Shown: positions 32,515 through 34,202 of the stretch, one piece after another
How the letters are laid out: each line of letters opens with the position of its first letter
Numbering within the stretch: the first letter of the stretch is position 1
Assembly: GCA_045125095.1 (NCBI GenBank)
Contig: JBGVMW010000135.1
Coordinates: 1 to 34,202, forward strand
From: JBGVMW01 sp045125095
GTDB taxonomy: Bacteria; Bacillota; Clostridia; Lachnospirales; Lachnospiraceae
DNA length: 34,202 nt
Direction of reading: 5' to 3'
The notes under the pieces: model-generated
Told to the model about the DNA's origin: nothing
Seen by the model: only the letters and a program-made list of their open reading frames with translations
Database searches by the model: none
Program-made: the position numbers and the translations under genes

Positions 32515-33033
32515 ATGCCGGAAAATGAATTTTCCATCGTGTTAAGAAAACAATTAAAGAACCAGATTGAATTTGTGTTACATACACCGGGCAATTACAT
32601 GGGAGGTATTTTGGAAATGACCATTGTGCTGGACCACAGCATACAATGTGAAGAAATGAAACACCTTTGCAATCAGGTAGTAGCCCTGTTAAAGACAACG
32701 GGAGAAGTATTCCGCAATGTCAGACTTAATGTAGTAGACTGGTTGGCAGATGAAAGCATAGAAAATACGGTTATGCCATTGTCTATGTTGCAGTTAGGCA
32801 AAATTACAGAACCTTGGCTTCCAAGTGACGAGGAAAAGACATTGGCAGCATTATGTGACAGATTGAAGTTGTTTCATGCCCGTTCAAAATTAATCATAGT
32901 GCTTACAGATGGCAGTTGCCAGACAGGTGATAAAAATAAATTAAAAGAAGTGCTACAGCCATTTTTGCATAAGAAGCTTATTTTGTTGGAAAAGAATGCT
33001 GTGAAATCTGGCAGGGAACTGTTAAAACTATGA
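32515..33033 (+). CDS. VWA-like protein of unknown function
   Basis: A 172-residue protein. TIVLDHSIQCEEM resembles an altered MIDAS start (DxSxS reads D-H-S-I-Q here), and KLIIVLTDGSCQTGDKNKL matches the later VWA strand with T-D-G. A von Willebrand A-like fold with a degenerate metal site is the best guess. GGAGG (32500-32504), at the end of the MutS-like gene, is its ribosome site, 10 bases from the ATG, so the two are co-transcribed and probably coupled. This pairing suggests a shared complex at the membrane; that is inference. No terminator was recognised downstream. Confidence 0.55.
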   Translation: MPENEFSIVLRKQLKNQIEFVLHTPGNYMGGILEMTIVLDHSIQCEEMKHLCNQVVALLKTTGEVFRNVRLNVVDWLADESIENTVMPLSMLQLGKITEPWLPSDEEKTLAALCDRLKLFHARSKLIIVLTDGSCQTGDKNKLKEVLQPFLHKKLILLEKNAVKSGRELLKL

Positions 33034-33079
33034 TGTGCATGTGATATCCGGAAAATTAACAAGGAAGATGGCAAGACAG

Positions 33080-33140
33080 GCAGTTATTTGCACAAACAAT
33101 TCTGACAATTTACGGATAGTCATACGTTCGAAAACGTCTA
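33080..33140. repeat. Solo right arm of the MITE-like element
   Basis: A 61-base stretch aligns with 3966-4027, the right arm of the 247-bp element. It includes 27 identical bases in a row (33085-33111 against 3971-3997) and scattered changes after. The left arm and core are absent. It also lies just upstream of a ribosome site. Confidence 0.7.
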
Positions 33141-33174
33141 ACAATAAATATGGATAAAGGAGAAGAAATGAATT

Positions 33175-33375
33175 ATGGAGAAGAAATTTAAGGACTTGTA
33201 TTTGGCTGGTGAGGTGGAATTTGAAGCAATTGATGATTACAGCTATGATTGGGGAATAAGCGATTACCCGGGCACATTGCGGGAATATTTAGGTTTAAAT
33301 GAAGAAGAAGAGGATGCTTGGGTAAGTGTTAGTGAAGATGCATTAAAAGAATTGCTGGATAAGCAGAAAAATTAG
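33175..33375 (+). CDS. Small acidic protein, unknown function
   Basis: A 66-residue acidic protein: KDLYLAGEVEFEAIDDYSYD followed by YPGTLREYLGLNEEEEDAWV and a C-terminal helix, SEDALKELLDKQ. It looks like a compact helical protein with a conserved 'TLREYLGL..EEE..WV' segment; no function is recognised. AGGAG (33158-33162) is 12 bases from this ATG but only 5 from an out-of-frame ATG at 33168 that opens an 8-codon frame (MNYGEEI) overlapping the start, so translation may be modulated. Its leader carries the solo repeat arm. Confidence 0.65.
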   Translation: MEKKFKDLYLAGEVEFEAIDDYSYDWGISDYPGTLREYLGLNEEEEDAWVSVSEDALKELLDKQKN

Positions 33376-33384
33376 TAAAATTGG

Positions 33385-33413
33385 TTGAAAGTGTTGGGTA
33401 AACTTGCTATACT
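33385..33413 (+). promoter_or_regulatory. Sigma-A promoter of the last small gene
   Basis: TTGAAA (33385-33390), 17 bases, TATACT (33408-33413) with a TGC extension just before it. It lies 41 bases upstream of the start codon at 33455. Confidence 0.75.
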
Positions 33414-33454
33414 TAAATTAGGGACTAACTAAATATAGAAAGGTCGGGGAGAGT

Positions 33455-33688
33455 ATGGAAGATTTAATTGATATCCGAAATAGACGAGAGCGTTGCAATG
33501 TAATCAAATGGTATAATGTGAATTACCAGCCGGTACCGTTAGTGGACAAGCAGCAAGAAGAGGTTGTAGAAGAAGATTTATCTACAGAAGAAGCGAGAGA
33601 GGGTAAAGCATTAGAAATACTGGCACGTATTAGTCAGGCAAAAGAAGATAAATTACTGGCTGCAATTGAAGATGGAAAGAGAGAGTAA
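33455..33688 (+). CDS. Small charged protein, unknown function
   Basis: A 77-residue protein with many charged residues: the start MEDLIDIRNRRERCNVIKWY, a middle Glu-rich stretch and a C-terminal helix, ALEILARISQAKEDKLLAAI. No family is recognised. GGTCGGGGAGAG precedes the ATG. It has its own promoter and is closed by a strong terminator, so it is a single-gene unit. The group II intron begins just beyond that terminator and does not disrupt the gene. Confidence 0.65.
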   Translation: MEDLIDIRNRRERCNVIKWYNVNYQPVPLVDKQQEEVVEEDLSTEEAREGKALEILARISQAKEDKLLAAIEDGKRE

Positions 33689-33689
33689 G

Positions 33690-33723
33690 AAAAACCGCCG
33701 CACAGTTCTGTGTGGCGGTTTTT
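33690..33723 (+). terminator. Intrinsic terminator, also the intron's landing site
   Basis: AAAAACCGCCGCACAG (33690-33705) pairs with CTGTGTGGCGGTTTTT (33708-33723), 16 bp with one G-U pair and a 2-base loop. The stem ends in five T, and the group II intron starts three bases later. Confidence 0.92.
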
Positions 33724-33726
33724 CTA

Positions 33727-34202
33727 GTGCGCCTGGCGGCGCACGTCACTAATGGATGAAAGTTCCTAATCCGCCCTAGCAGTGGGAAGGATATAGCCAA
33801 GACCAAGGGTGTCCTTTTCATGGTAATAACCGTGATTAACGCGAGGGGAATCTGAAGGAAGGTGGAGGCAAATCTCTGGTCTGACGAACAGAAATCACAT
33901 TAGGCTATAGTTAAGGATAAGGTTGCTAGACAAACCAAAGTCCAATAACTGCTCGGAATTAACTATAGTAAATGTGGCAGATATATGGAGAGAAAGTGAT
34001 GTGTGGTACCCGGGGAGGTCTCGTCAGCGGATGGAAACAGAGTATGAAATCCGTGAGTAACAACGAATGGCGAGAAGTCAGCAGAGGTCATAGTACCATG
34101 GCGGTTGCAAACGTTATGGGAAGGACTGAACTTTAGGAGGCACAAGCAATGAATGTAACTGAAAGTAGATTTAAGAACAGACAACTTCATATGGAAGACT
34201 AT
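33727..34202 (+). mobile_element. Group II intron, 5' part, probably class C
   Basis: The intron starts with GTGCG (33727-33731), matching the GUGYG 5' splice consensus. It continues with a closing helix (GTGCGCC/GGCGCAC) and blocks known from bacterial group II introns: CAAGGGTGTCC, GGAATCTGAAGGAAG, GGTCTGACGAACAG, ACCCGGGGAGGTCT, AAGTCAGCAGAGGTCATAG and GGGAAGGACTGAAC. The last block leads into the internal protein gene at 34149. Insertion directly behind a transcription terminator is the habit of class C introns. The window ends before domains V and VI, so class and activity cannot be judged directly. Confidence 0.85.
34149..34202 (+). CDS. ltrA: Group II intron reverse transcriptase/maturase, partial
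   Basis: Only the first 18 codons are present (MNVTESRFKNRQLHMEDY), cut by the window edge. AGGAGG (34135-34140) lies 8 bases before the ATG. Identity rests on the position inside the intron after the conserved GGGAAGGACTGAAC block, where the intron-encoded protein normally starts. No catalytic residue is visible in this fragment. Confidence 0.7.
   Translation, partial: MNVTESRFKNRQLHMEDY

Overview
The window is a low-GC Gram-positive chromosome segment, most likely from a spore-forming Lachnospiraceae (Clostridium cluster XIVa) relative. The basis is a 1504-residue Gram-positive PolC, spo0A with 0A boxes, CotF-like coat proteins, strong AGGAGG ribosome sites, and AT-rich dispersed repeats. 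I cannot name a genus or species. Nearly all genes lie on the + strand.

Layout. (1) 25-1829: translation genes rpsB and tsf, with a hairpin between them and a terminator after. (2) 1959-7441: a response regulator, a short-loop sensor kinase, and an ABC ATPase with a 903-residue FtsX-type permease. Three response-regulator-like direct repeats at 11-bp spacing precede the ABC genes, and a 247-bp palindromic (MITE-like) element sits in their leader. (3) 7681-11102: a membrane polyamine cluster of a DUF4178 protein, two single-unit DUF350 proteins, a membrane-anchored aminopropyltransferase and a very short AdoMet decarboxylase. (4) 11328-14179: spo0A, glgA and two small coat-like genes. (5) 14180-14598: a large intergenic region with a likely minus-strand small RNA and a strong promoter. 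(6) 14599-26476: a polysaccharide deacetylase that overlaps pyrH, followed by the conserved block pyrH-frr-uppS-cdsA-dxr-rseP-ispG-polC (UMP phosphorylation, ribosome recycling, isoprenoid and phospholipid synthesis, site-2 protease, replication). (7) 26552-33688: mixed single genes, namely a small conserved protein, apt, a FliD-like protein, a YbaK deacylase, a D-2-hydroxyacid dehydrogenase, a metallo-hydrolase, a membrane-anchored MutS-like ATPase with a VWA-like partner, and two small unknown proteins. (8) 33727-end: the 5' part of a group II intron inserted just after a transcription terminator, with the first 18 codons of its reverse transcriptase.

How it fits together. rpsB-tsf is commonly followed directly by pyrH-frr; here about 13.7 kb of stress, polyamine and sporulation genes separates them. 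The sensor/ABC module has the layout of a peptide-antibiotic or envelope-stress detoxification unit. The polyamine cluster makes its aminopropyl donor and acceptor product next to small membrane proteins of unknown role. spo0A, glgA and the coat genes form a sporulation/storage neighbourhood.

The most unusual signals are three families of dispersed palindromic repeats, the structured leader of the ABC operon, the split DUF350 pair, the candidate small RNA, and the palindromic operator over the promoter of the membrane MutS gene.
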